Source: Paraburkholderia sp. BL23I1N1 (GTDB taxonomy: Bacteria > Pseudomonadota > Gammaproteobacteria > Burkholderiales > Burkholderiaceae). Taken from it: DNA of 64,000 bases. The stretch lies in contig NZ_RAPV01000001.1 of NCBI RefSeq assembly GCF_003610295.1, positions 1,674,001 to 1,738,000 of the forward strand, read 5' to 3'. The notes beneath the pieces were generated by a model. The model did not search any database, was not told where the DNA came from, and saw nothing but the letters and a program-made list of their open reading frames with translations. Positions within the stretch are counted from its first letter, which is position 1, and each line of letters opens with the position of its first letter. Positions 27,430 through 36,480 of the stretch are shown in pieces. Made by a program: the position numbers and the translations under genes.

Positions 27430-27843
27430 ATGAAGATCGCGTTCGCCACCCAGGACAGGCAGTTCGTCGATGCGCATTTTGGCTGGGCGAGAAGCATCGT
27501 CACCTACAACGTCACACCGGACGGCTATCGGTTCGTCAAGGCGTTCGACTTTGGTGGCAAGCTCGAAGAGGACGGCGACGAGGACAAGCTCGCGCCCAAG
27601 CTCGAAGCCGTAAAGGATTGCGCGATCCTGTACGTCGCCGCAATCGGCGGCTCGGCCGCGGCGCGAGTGGTTGCGCTGAAGATTCACCCGATCAAGGTGC
27701 CGCGGCCCGAGTCCATCGAGGAGATTCTCGGCAAGTTGCAACAGGTGCTGAAGGGCACGCCGCCGCCGTGGCTGCGCAAGGCGCTGGCGAAGGATGGCGA
27801 ACGAGTATACGACTTTGAAGACGATGAGGTATCCCATGACTGA
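27430..27843 (+). CDS. nifX: NifX, cofactor carrier protein
   Basis: A 137-residue NifX/NafY-type protein ([40 protein letters not shown]). It binds NifB-co or VK-cluster and moves it between NifB, NifEN and NifDK. The ATG is preceded by AAAGGAGCACACAGC. The final codons overlap the next gene by 8 bp, so the two are coupled. Confidence 0.97.
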   Translation: MKIAFATQDRQFVDAHFGWARSIVTYNVTPDGYRFVKAFDFGGKLEEDGDEDKLAPKLEAVKDCAILYVAAIGGSAAARVVALKIHPIKVPRPESIEEILGKLQQVLKGTPPPWLRKALAKDGERVYDFEDDEVSHD

Positions 27844-28321
27844 ATCATCCGCAATTCCGTCCGAGGCCAGCGACGAAATGTTGCTGCGCGCACCGTTCGT
27901 GCAGCAGCTCGTCAGGCAATTGCGCGCGCAGGATGCCCACGGCGTGTGGGACGGAAAGACCGACCTGCAACTGCTCAAGCCGTACATCCACACGCCCGAG
28001 GAACGCCGCGCGATTCCGATCATGGGCGACCCCGACCCCGAAACGCTGTGGCGGCTCGAGCTTTTCTATAGCGCGATTGCGGTGGCGATCGAGCGTGAGA
28101 CCGGCCAAATGGTTTCGCCGATGATGAAGATGAGCCACGAGGGCTTCGGCCGCATGGTTTTGCTCGCGGGGCGGCTCGTTGTCGTCAACAAGCAGTTGCG
28201 CGACGTACACCGGTTCGGCTTCGCTTCGCTGGAGAAGCTCGGCGAGGCTGGCGCAAAGCTACTCGGCGAAGCGGTCGAGCTGATGCGGACGTACCCCGCC
28301 GTCGCACAGTACAGTGCCTGA
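27836..28321 (+). CDS. NifX-associated nitrogen fixation protein (DUF269)
   Basis: A 161-residue protein of the NifX-associated family: [40 protein letters not shown] and [20 protein letters not shown]. These proteins follow nifX in most proteobacterial nif clusters; the molecular role is not settled. The start overlaps nifX by 8 bp. A DUF683-type gene follows after 24 bp. Confidence 0.95.
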   Translation: MTESSAIPSEASDEMLLRAPFVQQLVRQLRAQDAHGVWDGKTDLQLLKPYIHTPEERRAIPIMGDPDPETLWRLELFYSAIAVAIERETGQMVSPMMKMSHEGFGRMVLLAGRLVVVNKQLRDVHRFGFASLEKLGEAGAKLLGEAVELMRTYPAVAQYSA

Positions 28322-28345
28322 AGGAATTGTGAGGGGGCCGAGACG

Positions 28346-28546
28346 ATGAGCACCGATGCCGATGAACTCAAGGCGCACCTGAAGAAACTCAACGCGCAAG
28401 CGACCCGGGCGAAATTGGACCTGCACGACCTCTCAGAGGAACTCCCGACCAACTGGGAGAACATTCTCGCTGTCGCCCGGCGCTGCCATGACGCCCACGC
28501 CGCGCTGATGGCAGCCCGCAAGGCTGCCGCTGCGGCAGCGGCCTGA
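28346..28546 (+). CDS. DUF683/CCE_0567-type small nif protein
   Basis: A 66-residue helical-hairpin protein: MSTDADELKAHLKKLNAQAT, KLDLHDLSEELPTNWENILA. This small family is restricted to nif clusters and has been described as a dimeric metal-binding helical protein. The usual order nifX, DUF269, DUF683, fdxB is kept. The alanine-rich end (KAAAAAAA) is a local feature. Confidence 0.92.
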   Translation: MSTDADELKAHLKKLNAQATRAKLDLHDLSEELPTNWENILAVARRCHDAHAALMAARKAAAAAAA

Positions 28547-28571
28547 ACCAGCGAAGCCACGGAGCCACACC

Positions 28572-28877
28572 ATGAGCGATATCTTCAGCGTTACGCTGCC
28601 GAGCGGCGCCACCTGGACGCCGACCTTCGTCAACAGGCTCGACGAAGAAAAATGCATTGGTTGCGGACGTTGTTTCCGTGTCTGTCCGCGTGGCGTGCTG
28701 CAACTCGTCGGGCTTGACGAGGACGGCGCGCACATCGCACTGGACGGCGACGATGAAGACGACGAGTACGAGAAGAAGGTGATGACTGTCGTGCATCGGG
28801 AACTGTGCGTCGGCTGCACCGCATGCGCGAAGATCTGCCCGAAAAAGTGCTACACGCACACGGCGGCCGTTCTCTGA
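28572..28877 (+). CDS. fdxB: Ferredoxin III, nif-specific
   Basis: A 101-residue ferredoxin with two 4Fe-4S motifs, CIGCGRCFRVCPRG and CVGCTACAKICPKK, separated by an acidic insert of about 40 residues (LDGDDEDDEYEKK). This is the nif-specific ferredoxin III pattern. It probably feeds electrons to nitrogenase or cofactor assembly. It ends 11 bp before nifQ. Confidence 0.96.
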   Translation: MSDIFSVTLPSGATWTPTFVNRLDEEKCIGCGRCFRVCPRGVLQLVGLDEDGAHIALDGDDEDDEYEKKVMTVVHRELCVGCTACAKICPKKCYTHTAAVL

Positions 28878-28888
28878 GCGATGACGCG

Positions 28889-29449
28889 ATGAACGCCTAT
28901 GCAACCCTGATGGCGTGCGCGGTGGATGCGGGCGATCCCACCGTGCTGGCACTGGCCGGCGTGCTGTCGAGCGGGTTCGAGCACCACGGCCTCCATGTGC
29001 TACCGATGCGCGGACTGGACGCCGACCAGACGCGCCGGATGCTCGCGCGCTGGTTCCCGGGTGCCGGGCCGGCGCTCGGTCTTACGTGTGCGTTGCCGCC
29101 CGCCACGATGCCGCGTGACGACGAACTGGAAGACCTGGTGGCGTTGCTCAATCACCATGCCGATCCGCCCGCCGGGCCGGCAGACGAGGCGAACTGCGTC
29201 GCCCATGCATTGGCCTGCGCGAGCCTCGGGCAAAACCACCTTTGGCAAGACCTGCTTCTGCCGTCGCGGCGCGAGTTGTCCGCGTTGATCAGCCACTGGT
29301 TTCCGCGACTGGCCGCGAAGAATACGCATGACATGAAGTGGAAGAAGTTCTTCTACAAGCAACTCTGCGAGCGCGAGGGCCTGTTCATCTGCAAGGCACC
29401 GAGTTGTGACGTCTGTTCGGACCACGCGCTTTGCTTTGGCGCGGAGTAG
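28889..29449 (+). CDS. nifQ: NifQ, molybdenum donor for FeMo-cofactor
   Basis: A 186-residue NifQ. The C-terminal CKAPSCDVCSDHALC gives the C-x4-C-x2-C-x5-C signature that binds a Mo-Fe-S cluster; preceding KWKKFFYKQLCEREGLFICK is also typical. It delivers Mo to NifEN/NifH. The start is the ATG at 28889 (MNAYATLMACAVDAGDP); the frame opens further upstream inside fdxB but lacks homology. Confidence 0.96.
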   Translation: MNAYATLMACAVDAGDPTVLALAGVLSSGFEHHGLHVLPMRGLDADQTRRMLARWFPGAGPALGLTCALPPATMPRDDELEDLVALLNHHADPPAGPADEANCVAHALACASLGQNHLWQDLLLPSRRELSALISHWFPRLAAKNTHDMKWKKFFYKQLCEREGLFICKAPSCDVCSDHALCFGAE

Positions 29450-29545
29450 GCAAAAATGGCCGGCCCGCGCCCCCGTTGAGCAGGTGCGTCGCCGGTCCGC
29501 TTTGCCAGGCTTCTTCGGTAGATCCACAGTGAGAAGGAGCCGGAC

Positions 29546-30250
29546 TTGCTCAAGCATGCTCATCGTTATCTATTCTGGCATCTAACCGAGAAATCGCACC
29601 ACAAACCTTACGCACCTATGGATTCGTTCCAATCTGCTGCGTCCCCGGGGCGCCGCCCTCGCTGTACACCCTGCACCCGGGCCTGCTACCTGACGCTGCA
29701 ATGGCCCGTTGCGGAGTCGCAGCAGCAGGGGCCGTGCGCCCGGGCATTGACGCCCGCCTGCGTGCCCGCCCTGCCGCAACCGCCGCGCCGGCTACTCGCG
29801 ATCAGCGACGAAGCGGGGTTGCGCGATCTGGCGCTGTGCTACTTGCAGCGGCTCAGACTTATGCTGCTTTTTGCACGCGTCGGTCACCGCTTCGATTGTG
29901 TCGCGTCGCGGGTGGCCGACTTCGTGGTCGAGTCCTGCGGCGAGCTGCTGTATTACGGCGAATGGCATGCGCATCTGCAGGCGGGCACCAGGCCGCCGTT
30001 GCTGCTTGACGAAGAGGGCCGCGAACCCTGGCTGGTTCAACTTTGCTACGCGTTCGACGACGTCGGTTTCCCGCCCGCGCTGCGCGCCGACTCCTGGGGC
30101 CGGGCAAAGCCGCTGTCCGAGCATCGGCTGGCGCCGCACGCGCGTCATGCCGGTCGGACGCGCTACACGTACGACACGGAGCGTAGCTGGTTTCTCACTC
30201 CGGCAGCGGGCGAACGGCTTACGGGCCATGCCACGAGGCGCTCGCCATGA
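29546..30250 (+). CDS. Unknown protein downstream of nifQ
   Basis: An open frame of 234 residues; coding character is convincing from about residue 60 on (PPRRLLAISDEAGLRDLALC, FVVESCGELLYYGEWHAHLQ, EPWLVQLCYAFDDVGFPPAL). Met25 (29618) is an alternative start. There is no transmembrane segment and I know no family. It overlaps the next gene by 4 bp (ATGA), implying a coupled pair with the DUF2325 protein. It lies 96 bp after nifQ. Confidence 0.65.
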   Translation: MLKHAHRYLFWHLTEKSHHKPYAPMDSFQSAASPGRRPRCTPCTRACYLTLQWPVAESQQQGPCARALTPACVPALPQPPRRLLAISDEAGLRDLALCYLQRLRLMLLFARVGHRFDCVASRVADFVVESCGELLYYGEWHAHLQAGTRPPLLLDEEGREPWLVQLCYAFDDVGFPPALRADSWGRAKPLSEHRLAPHARHAGRTRYTYDTERSWFLTPAAGERLTGHATRRSP

Positions 30251-30807
30251 GACCCATGCCGTCTGCCGTTGCCGTAACGGTGCGATCCGAAGCGCAGCCC
30301 GTCATGAATCAGAACCGCGGCACATGCCTTCCCGACAGCAGTGCGAGCCTGTCGCTGGAGCGCGCGCGGGCACATGTCGCGAGCCTGCAGCACGAGTTGT
30401 TCGCGGTTGAGCAGGCGCTGCTTGACGACCGCGTATTGACGCGCGCATTGAGCGGGCGTCGATGGGTTTATGTAGGCGGGCGGCCAAGCATCAACGCCGT
30501 GCTGCGTGCGCTGGTGGAAGCGGCCGGAGGCGAGTTCGTTCATCACACCGGGACCATCGACGACGATGGCCGTGCCGAAGGCTTCGCGGCTTTGCTGTCA
30601 GGCGCCTACCGGGTGCTGTGCCCATTGGATCTGATCGACCCGGACTCGCTGGTCGCGCTGCGGCGGTTGTGCGCGCGTCACCGCGCGCCGTGGTCTGCTT
30701 TGCGTTCGTCGAGCGTGACGAGCTTCATTGCGGGCGTGTTGCGGGCTCGGCCTGCCCAGCCGCGCGGCGTGGTCGCAGCGTCGCGCTTCTGCCTGAGGCA
30801 TGGCTGA
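30247..30807 (+). CDS. DUF2325-family protein
   Basis: A 186-residue protein whose second half matches DUF2325: WVYVGGRPSINAVLRALVEA, GGEFVHHTGTIDDDGRA, VLCPLDLIDPDSLVALRRLC and PWSALRSSSVTSF. The N-terminal half has a coiled-coil-like helix (LERARAHVASLQHELFAVEQ). The start may be as late as Met19. DUF2325 proteins are small Rossmann-like proteins of unknown role, sometimes near nif or metal genes. It is coupled to the unknown gene upstream. Confidence 0.8.
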   Translation: MRPMPSAVAVTVRSEAQPVMNQNRGTCLPDSSASLSLERARAHVASLQHELFAVEQALLDDRVLTRALSGRRWVYVGGRPSINAVLRALVEAAGGEFVHHTGTIDDDGRAEGFAALLSGAYRVLCPLDLIDPDSLVALRRLCARHRAPWSALRSSSVTSFIAGVLRARPAQPRGVVAASRFCLRHG

Positions 30808-30885
30808 CGTCGTCATGACTTTACATAGCGCGAGATGTGGGCGCAAAATTGCCTTTGACGTGGTCTTTCCACGAGAGGGCCGGCC

Positions 30886-31132
30886 ATGTCGGATTCCGCA
30901 CAACGCTACGGCCTTTTCCTCAACGTCGAGAACCCCGACGGCGACGCGCGATGCGCTGACGCAAACCGTGCGTAATGCGCCGGCCGCCCAAACGTTCGGC
31001 TACCACGAGGTGTGGCTCGCCGACCATCACTACAGGTCGTACGCGATCAGCAGCGCGCTGACGCTGCTGTTTGCCCACATCGCGACTCGTTTCCGGTGCT
31101 ATATCGGGTGCGGGGATACCGTCGGCGGATGA
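30886..31132 (+). pseudogene. N-terminal remnant of LLM-class flavin oxidoreductase
   Basis: It begins MSDSAQRYGLFLNVENPDGD, then shifts frame and continues QTVRNAPAAQTFGYHEVWLA, DHHYRSYAISSALTLLFAHI as in luciferase-like monooxygenases. Only about 80 of some 350 residues remain, followed by unrelated frames; ARIHEAFALYDMV near 31140-31175 may be a further internal scrap. The nodJ 3' end converges on it. Confidence 0.75.
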
Positions 31133-31213
31133 GGCGCGTGCGCGGATACACGAAGCGTTCGCGTTGTACGACATGGTGTTGTTCCTACTCACTCGTACTG
31201 GCCATAGCAGGCA

Positions 31214-32003
31214 TTAAGACATGAGGCGTCGACGTAACAGTGCCACCGACAGGAAGAACGGCAACACCGTGCAAATGCAGAGAGCACCAATATGCAGGGC
31301 AACAGAGACCACCGGGTGTCCGAGCATCGGGGGACGGATAAGGTCGACGGAATGCGCCAGCGGTAAGAAGCGCGCTACGTCGCAAAAAAACGGCAGGTAA
31401 CTTACTGATCGGGAAGATCACGCCGCTCAGGAGCACCATGGGCGTGAGAACGAGCGTTTGATAGAACACGAAGTAATCGTGACTGGGTGCAAGCGCCGCG
31501 AGGATCATCGCCAGACTCGCGAAGGCGAGGCCAGTCAGGGCGATGGCAGGCGACGCGTAGAGAATGGATGACCACGCTGCATAACCCAGCACGGTGGCTA
31601 CCACCATGACGGCGATGCCGGCAAAAAAGGCCTTGGTGGCGGCCCATGCCAGTTCACCAAGAACGATATCGCCGAGCGTGAGCCGTGTGCACAGGATCGC
31701 GTCCCACATGCGCTGAACATGCATGCGAGAGAAAGCTGCGTAAATCGTTTCGAAGGTCGCGGCGGTCATCGCGCTCGTCGCGACCATACCCGCTGCGAGA
31801 AACTCGGTATAAGATGCGCCATCGACGCGACCTGCCATTATCCCGAAACCAAAGCCGAGGCCGAACAGATAGATCATAGGATCGGCAAGGTTACCGAGAA
31901 TCGAGGCAAACGCGACTTTTTTCCATGCCAGATAGTTGTGGCGCCACACTGCAACCCAGTTCCACACGTTCGCGGGCAGGGCCGCTGCATAAAACTCTCT
32001 CAT
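31214..32003 (-). CDS. nodJ: NodJ, LCO export permease, frameshifted in an A7 tract
   Basis: An ABC-2 type permease that exports Nod factors with NodI. The first about 205 residues are in frame ([68 protein letters not shown]). At the run of seven A at 31384-31390 (T7 on the coding strand) the frame breaks. One base fewer restores [33 protein letters not shown] and LLRRRLMS with a stop at 31214, total about 262 aa, the normal length. As sequenced the frame runs out of phase to 31185. It could be slippage or a homopolymer error. Confidence 0.88.
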
Positions 32004-32006
32004 CGT

Positions 32007-32921
32007 TCACTCCTTCATCCCGCGCCCGGTTAACTGCAAAAAGACATCCTCGAGATTTGCTGGACGCTGTAAAAGGCGCAGCGCCGCGCGCCCGCGCAAC
32101 TGTACACACACCCGTTCCGGATCGGACACATAGCAGAAGAGGGTCCCACCACTGACCTCGATACGCTGCGCGTGCGGCGCGATCAACGTGCGCAGCTCAT
32201 GCGGATTGCCGCCGTGGATCTCGACCACGTGGCTCCCGATCTGTTCTGCGATCAGCGCGCGAGGCCCGCCTTCGGCGATCTTTCGACCCTCCTCCAGCAC
32301 ACACAGTCGGTCGCACAACCGCTCGGCCTCTTCCATGAAATGGGTGGTCAAGAGGATCGTCTTGCCGCGCGCCAACAGGGAACGCAGGCGTTCCCAGATC
32401 AGGTGGCGCGCATGCGGGTCGAGACCCGTTGTAGGCTCGTCCATGACCAACAACTGTGGATCGTTGATCAGCGCGCGTGCCAGCATCAGCCGCCGCTTCA
32501 TGCCACCGGATAGTTCGGTGACGCGCGCATCGACCTTGCTTTCGAGGCGGGCGAATTCGAGCAGCGACGGCACGACCGTTTCAATTTCACGTGTACTCAT
32601 GCCGAAGTAGCGCCCAAATACCAGAAGGTTCTCGCGCACGGTGAACCCGGGCTCGAGGTTGTCGAATTGCGGCACCACGCCGATGCCCATACGTGCCGAG
32701 CGAGCGCGCGCCGGCACCGGCTCCCCGAGCACGATGATCTTGCCTGCGTCGGGCGGCGCCATGCCGAGAACCATACGCAGCGTCGTGCTCTTGCCCGCGC
32801 CATTTGGCCCTAGCAGACCGAAGCACTCTCCAGGCGCGACGCTGAACGACAATCCGTCGACTACGATCTTGTCGCCATATGACTTCCTTACACCGGCGAA
32901 GCTGATTGCTGCTTTGGACAT
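32007..32921 (-). CDS. nodI: NodI, LCO export ATP-binding protein
   Basis: A 304-residue ABC ATPase, intact. Walker [11 protein letters not shown], signature [19 protein letters not shown], Walker [16 protein letters not shown] and switch His in [12 protein letters not shown] are all present. NodI powers NodJ for export of lipochitooligosaccharide Nod factors. It is 3 bp upstream of nodJ. It is the only undamaged nod gene in the window. Confidence 0.95.
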   Translation of the reverse strand: MSKAAISFAGVRKSYGDKIVVDGLSFSVAPGECFGLLGPNGAGKSTTLRMVLGMAPPDAGKIIVLGEPVPARARSARMGIGVVPQFDNLEPGFTVRENLLVFGRYFGMSTREIETVVPSLLEFARLESKVDARVTELSGGMKRRLMLARALINDPQLLVMDEPTTGLDPHARHLIWERLRSLLARGKTILLTTHFMEEAERLCDRLCVLEEGRKIAEGGPRALIAEQIGSHVVEIHGGNPHELRTLIAPHAQRIEVSGGTLFCYVSDPERVCVQLRGRAALRLLQRPANLEDVFLQLTGRGMKE

Positions 32922-33241
32922 GGAGATAAGAAGGAAAATTACGCGCTCGTCTTGGAGAAAAAGAAGCCGTTTTGCTGCCGCGGCCCGATTGAAAACGCCC
33001 TAGCCGATAGAAGATCCTTTGCCTGCCATGCGGAAGAGTTACTGACAATGGAGTACCAGGATTCCGGTGAATGCACTCGCGTTGGGAAGGCGGCAATTGA
33101 GCCATTGCGTGAGACGATCGCACTCAAGCGGACGACTGCCGACGGTGGGCGATTCTGGGGTGGCGCAATACTCGAGATCCTATATGTCCGATTAACTAAT
33201 TGCCATCGAATGCTTCGTCAGACGTTGCTAACGTTGAAGAC
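32922..33241. other. Gap between nodC and nodI, no gene recognised
   Basis: In tightly packed nod operons nodC and nodI are usually adjacent. Here 320 bp separate them. Open frames on both strands are short and show no known motif, and no IS end was recognised. It may be the remains of a deleted nod gene. Confidence 0.5.
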
Positions 33242-34556
33242 TCACACGCGTGATCCGGTCGACGGTGCGGGAGTCGCAACTCTTGACGCTGAAGTCATGT
33301 TCGGCTTTGTAACCGGATCCGGAGTGTCGGGCTGTTTTTCACGAATGTTCGATACGTTGCCTGCAGAGCCACGGGACAGCCAATCGCTATTGCTCAATGT
33401 ACCCAGCGCATAGGCTTTCAGCGGGAGCAAGAGAAAGAGGTTAATAGGTGTGTGAAGAGAAAAGCCAAGAAATCGAATCTGGCGAGCGCGAACCGATGCC
33501 ACGCTACAGCGGATCATGGTCCATGATGCGATTATCAGGGCAGTCCACCACGGCACTGTCGCTGTCAATGCGAGCTGCGCGAGCCCCGCTAGAAGCGATA
33601 AGGCGAGAAATAGCGAGCCCAGATTCAGTCCGATCACCTCCAGCGTAAGGTAGCGATCGAGACAGGGCAGGAGGCGCAGCGAAAGCAACGTGTCCCGATA
33701 CGTACTGCGCGCCCAGCGCAGTTGTTGGCGCAGATACGCCCCCAGTCTGTCCGGAACGACTGTCGCCGCAATGGCATCCGGAACGTACTCTGTCCGATAA
33801 CCTGCGGTCAGCATGAGAATCGTGAGATGGCGGTCCTCGCCGAAGTCGCTCGGTTTCCCCCGAAAAAACTGTGTCTCGTACTGGTCTAAGAGCAAAAGAA
33901 GCGCGGACCGGCGGTACATGGCACACGGACCACAGCAACACATAACAGCGCCGAAGCGAGCCTGTGCCGCGCGTTCTTCGTTGCAAGCCAACCAGTACTC
34001 CATATCGATCAGGCGGGTCAGCCAGGTGTCGCTCCGGTTGCTGGCCGTCAACTGACCCATGGCGGCGCCTATCGTCGTGTCTCGCATTCTCAATACGAGC
34101 TTCTTGACGACATCGGGCGCCAGCGTCGTGTCCGAGTCGACGTTGAGTACCAGTTCCCCGGATGAAGCGCGTATTGCGGCGATTTGTGCCTTGCGCTTTC
34201 CCATATTTTGGGGGAGCGTAATGAGGTTGAATCTCGGGTCGCGTGTGTACGCATCGTATACCGGCCTCACAAGCGTCGAGATTCGCAGAACCATCATCAA
34301 CCACATAGAGCCGGAGTTTTCCGGCGTAGTCCTGGTTTGCAATGGACTCCAGGCACGCCGAGAGCGTGCGCGGTTGCTCGTTAAAGCACGGCACGATGAT
34401 GTCCACGTCAGGCAGAAAGTTGGAGTCGGCGGCATTGGGCGACTTCGGCGGACCACTCGTCGGTAGGCCATGGAGGGCCTGTACGCTTTTGTAAACAGTC
34501 GAGAGTAGTGCATACAACAAAACCGGGGCAGTGCTGATTGTGGCAATGGCATTCAT
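33242..34556 (-). CDS. nodC: NodC, N-acetylglucosaminyltransferase, frameshifted
   Basis: The chitin-oligomer synthase of Nod factor synthesis, a family 2 glycosyltransferase in the inner membrane. The first about 95 residues are in the frame from 34556 (VDIIVPCFNEQP, ANQDYAGKLRLYVVDDGSAN). At about 34265-34275 the frame slips and VYDAYTRDPRFNLITLPQNM follows in the second frame. Catalytic features VDSDTTLAPDVV, GEDRHLTILML and QQLRWARSTYRDTL and the C-terminal membrane helices are there. Composite length is 3n+1 (about 437 aa), so one base was gained or two lost. Without correction no active enzyme is made. Confidence 0.9.
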
Positions 34557-34570
34557 AGATGTCGGTTTGT

Positions 34571-35234
34571 TCAGGGTGGTAGGGGTAGCGAGCTGATTAC
34601 AAATCCGCAGTCATGCAGTTCTGGAATCAGGCGGGAAAGCGCCATGAGGGTCTGGTCGCGCAGCCCAGCATGACAGCACCGTCCTGACTCGCCGGGAGGA
34701 CATCCGTCGTGCAAGAGCACAATTGCGCCAGGCCGGACAGAGGCCAGCACTGCGCTGACAATCGCATCGACGCCGGGGCGAGACCAGTCACGCGGGTCGA
34801 CCGACCGACCAGTCAAGAGCCGCCAGCCCCGCCTTTGCCGTTTCAACGACCACTTCGTCCGTCCATATTCCGTAAGGGGCACGCATATGCCGAACTGTGG
34901 CCTGGGGACACGCCATCCGGATGATCCTCTTCGCGTCCAATATTTCGCGTCGTACTTCATCAGGTTCGCATCCAGACAAATCCGGATGAGTCATCGTGTG
35001 ATTGGCAATCTCGTGTCCCTCGGCGATCATTCGCTGGATCAGCTTCGGCTGGTCCTCTACGTACGCACCGATGACGCAGAACGTTGCTGGCACCCGGTGT
35101 TCTGCCAGCACATCGAGGACGTCCGGTGTGCAAAGTGGATTAGGGCCGTCGTCAAACGTCAAGTAGACGTCGCGACGTCCGGCGCGATCGTGGCACTCGT
35201 CGCGCGCCTCGGATACGCAATCGAGGACCTTCAC
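34571..35234 (-). CDS. nodB: NodB, chitooligosaccharide deacetylase, frameshifted by a 4-bp repeat
   Basis: NodB removes the terminal N-acetyl group in Nod factor synthesis. Motifs are VYLTFDDGPNPLCTPDVL, GHEIANHTMTHPDLSG and APYGIWTDE, all in the frame from the GTG at 35234. At 34799-34810 the sequence (GACC)3 breaks the frame after DWSV. Removing one unit joins it to DPRDWSRPGVDAIV, GAIVLLHDGCPPGE and the natural end at 34571 (about 219 aa). Composite length is 3n+1, as a +4 expansion predicts. The GTG start overlaps the nodA stop. Confidence 0.9.
34799..34810. repeat. Tetranucleotide repeat (GACC)3 disrupting nodB
   Basis: Three copies of GACC (GGTC on the coding strand). Two copies would keep nodB in frame; three do not. 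A short slippage-prone tract of this kind could be a mutation hotspot or a phase switch. Confidence 0.8.
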
Positions 35235-35374
35235 AGATCTGGCCCGTTTCGTTCAATTATCGAGCCAGTATGCGGCTCCACGGTCGATCGTCCCATCCGG
35301 AAGGCCGCGACGGGCACGGTTTCGGTAAGCTTAGGTGGCGTGTCGAGAGATACATCCGAAAGTGTGGGCATCAT
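35231..35374 (-). pseudogene. nodA: NodA C-terminal stub (about 47 codons)
   Basis: NodA is the acyltransferase that adds the fatty acid to Nod factors. Only the end remains: LSDVSLDTPPKLTETVPVAA, then FRMGRS, and the family ending IIERNGPDL before TGA at 35231, which overlaps the nodB GTG. The N-terminal about 150 residues are missing; the frame meets a TAG at about 35399-35401 and the next recognisable element is the nod box. An internal deletion between nod box and stub is the simplest reading. Confidence 0.8.
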
Positions 35375-35485
35375 GGAGACATACCTAAATCTGTCGTACT
35401 ACTTAGGTTTATAAATATGAAGTGTTCGATCAATCAGCTAGACTCACATTTCCGTAACGACGGTTCTCACTGTGCAGCACAAGAA

Positions 35486-35535
35486 TTGATTTGTAAAATC
35501 GATTGTGTCGATGCCTTTCATCTATAACGTGGATA
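35486..35535 (-). promoter_or_regulatory. nod box (NodD binding site) upstream of nodABCIJ
   Basis: On the minus strand the bases run ATCCA, then GATG 10 bases later, then GGCATCGACACAATCGATTT and TACAAATC. This matches the rhizobial nod-box consensus (ATCCA...GATG...ATC-n-AAACAATCRATTTTACCAATC) almost throughout. It faces the nodA stub, whose stop lies about 255 bp downstream; transcription would normally begin some 25 bp after the box. It shows that the downstream nod genes were a flavonoid/NodD-regulated operon. Confidence 0.88.
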
Positions 35536-35602
35536 CGTTCAGAAATGCGCTTTACGGTATGTAGATGAAGTGGGTGGCAGATCGTGGCCGCCCGAATGAT
35601 CG

Positions 35603-35818
35603 TTGAGCGCGTGTGCCGTTCGAGACGACCCTCCTGACGGTGTCGGACAGAATCGCAGAAGATGGTCAAACAAATATTTGGAACCCATCGCGGAGCCGGT
35701 GTTTCATGACGATCCGTATGGATATCGTCCTGGCCGGTCAGCGCGTCAAGCAGTGGCGATGGCGCGCGTGCGTTGCTGGCAATGCCTGGGGGCTGCGCTG
35801 AACAAGGCGCCAAATTAG
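35603..35818 (+). pseudogene. Group II intron reverse transcriptase fragment
   Basis: KYLEPIAEPVFHDDPYGYRP, then GRSARQAVAMARVRCWQ, is the RT-domain signature of LtrA-like maturases. The preceding TVSDRIAEDGQTN segment is also homologous but in another frame. About 60 of some 450 residues remain, so it is inactive. It lies just behind the nod box and probably came with the rearrangement that truncated the region. Confidence 0.85.
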
Positions 35819-36078
35819 CGACGTGTTCGCGATTTGAACGTCTCGAAGTCATGAAGCGGATTTCGAGCCGTGTCGTTTCGACCGTTCTTTGCCAGCCCGC
35901 GATCGCGTACCTTCGTAAAGCGCCACAGTCGCTTCACGACCGCGAAGACATGTTCGACACGCGCCCGGATCTTCGACTTGTTGCGGTTCTTGCGGTGCTG
36001 CACCTTGTCGACGTCTCCGCCCGCACGGCGTATGCGCTGATTGGTGAAAGTCAGCCTCGCGGAGTCGACGCATGCCAT
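35815..36078 (-). pseudogene. IS5-family transposase, C-terminal fragment
   Basis: The minus strand reads RKNRNKSKIRARVEHVFAVV, then KRLWRFTKVRDRGLAKNG, the glutamate-containing end of IS5-type transposases (R-x-x-VEHxF-xxxK). The N-terminal two thirds are missing. Read together with the neighbouring fragments, it is part of a string of broken mobile DNA. Confidence 0.85.
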
Positions 36079-36480
36079 AAGAAAGTCTGTCTACAACCGG
36101 AATCTCGCGACGGAGTTTGCGCACCTGAAACTCGAAGAGATCACACCTTCGCGCCTGATGGCTAGGTGCAAAAAGATCAGGGAACGGAGAGCCGCCGCTC
36201 TCGCCGGTGCAGGCACACGATATCGTGCTGCAGGCCTGCCGTTTCGTACAGGCTAGGGGGCTGAAGGTGGACAACCCGGCAGAAGCCATCTGGCCGTCAG
36301 TCATCGCGCGGTTCAAGCCTCGCGACCGGGCACTGACGCCCACCGAAATCCATGTTTTCTTCAAGGCACTGGAACGGACGCCCACGTTGCCAACGCGGCA
36401 TCTGGCTATCAAGTTCCCGCTGCTCACAATGGTGCACAAGTCGGAATTTATCCTCTCAGCTGATCCGAGAGCAGCGTTAC
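36075..36480 (+). pseudogene. Tyrosine recombinase (P4-type integrase) fragment
   Basis: FAHLKLEEITPSRLMARCKK, then in another frame HDIVLQACRFVQARGLKVDN, NPAEAIWPSVIARFKPRDRA, LTPTEIHVFFKALER and LAIKFPLLTMVHKSEFI correspond to the core-binding domain and the start of the catalytic domain of P4-like integrases. The catalytic R-H-R-Y part is gone and the frame slips near 36210. Such integrases insert islands at tRNA genes, but no tRNA is seen here. Confidence 0.85.

Noticed and set aside
34887..35414. Plus-strand ORF of 175 codons over nodB/nodA
   Set aside because: It is antisense to nodB and the nodA stub and has no recognisable domain.
35815..36078. Pairing the IS5 C-terminal scrap with the IS5 N-terminal scrap at 16772 as one split element
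   Set aside because: They are 19 kb apart on opposite strands and the sequences give no sign of belonging to the same copy.
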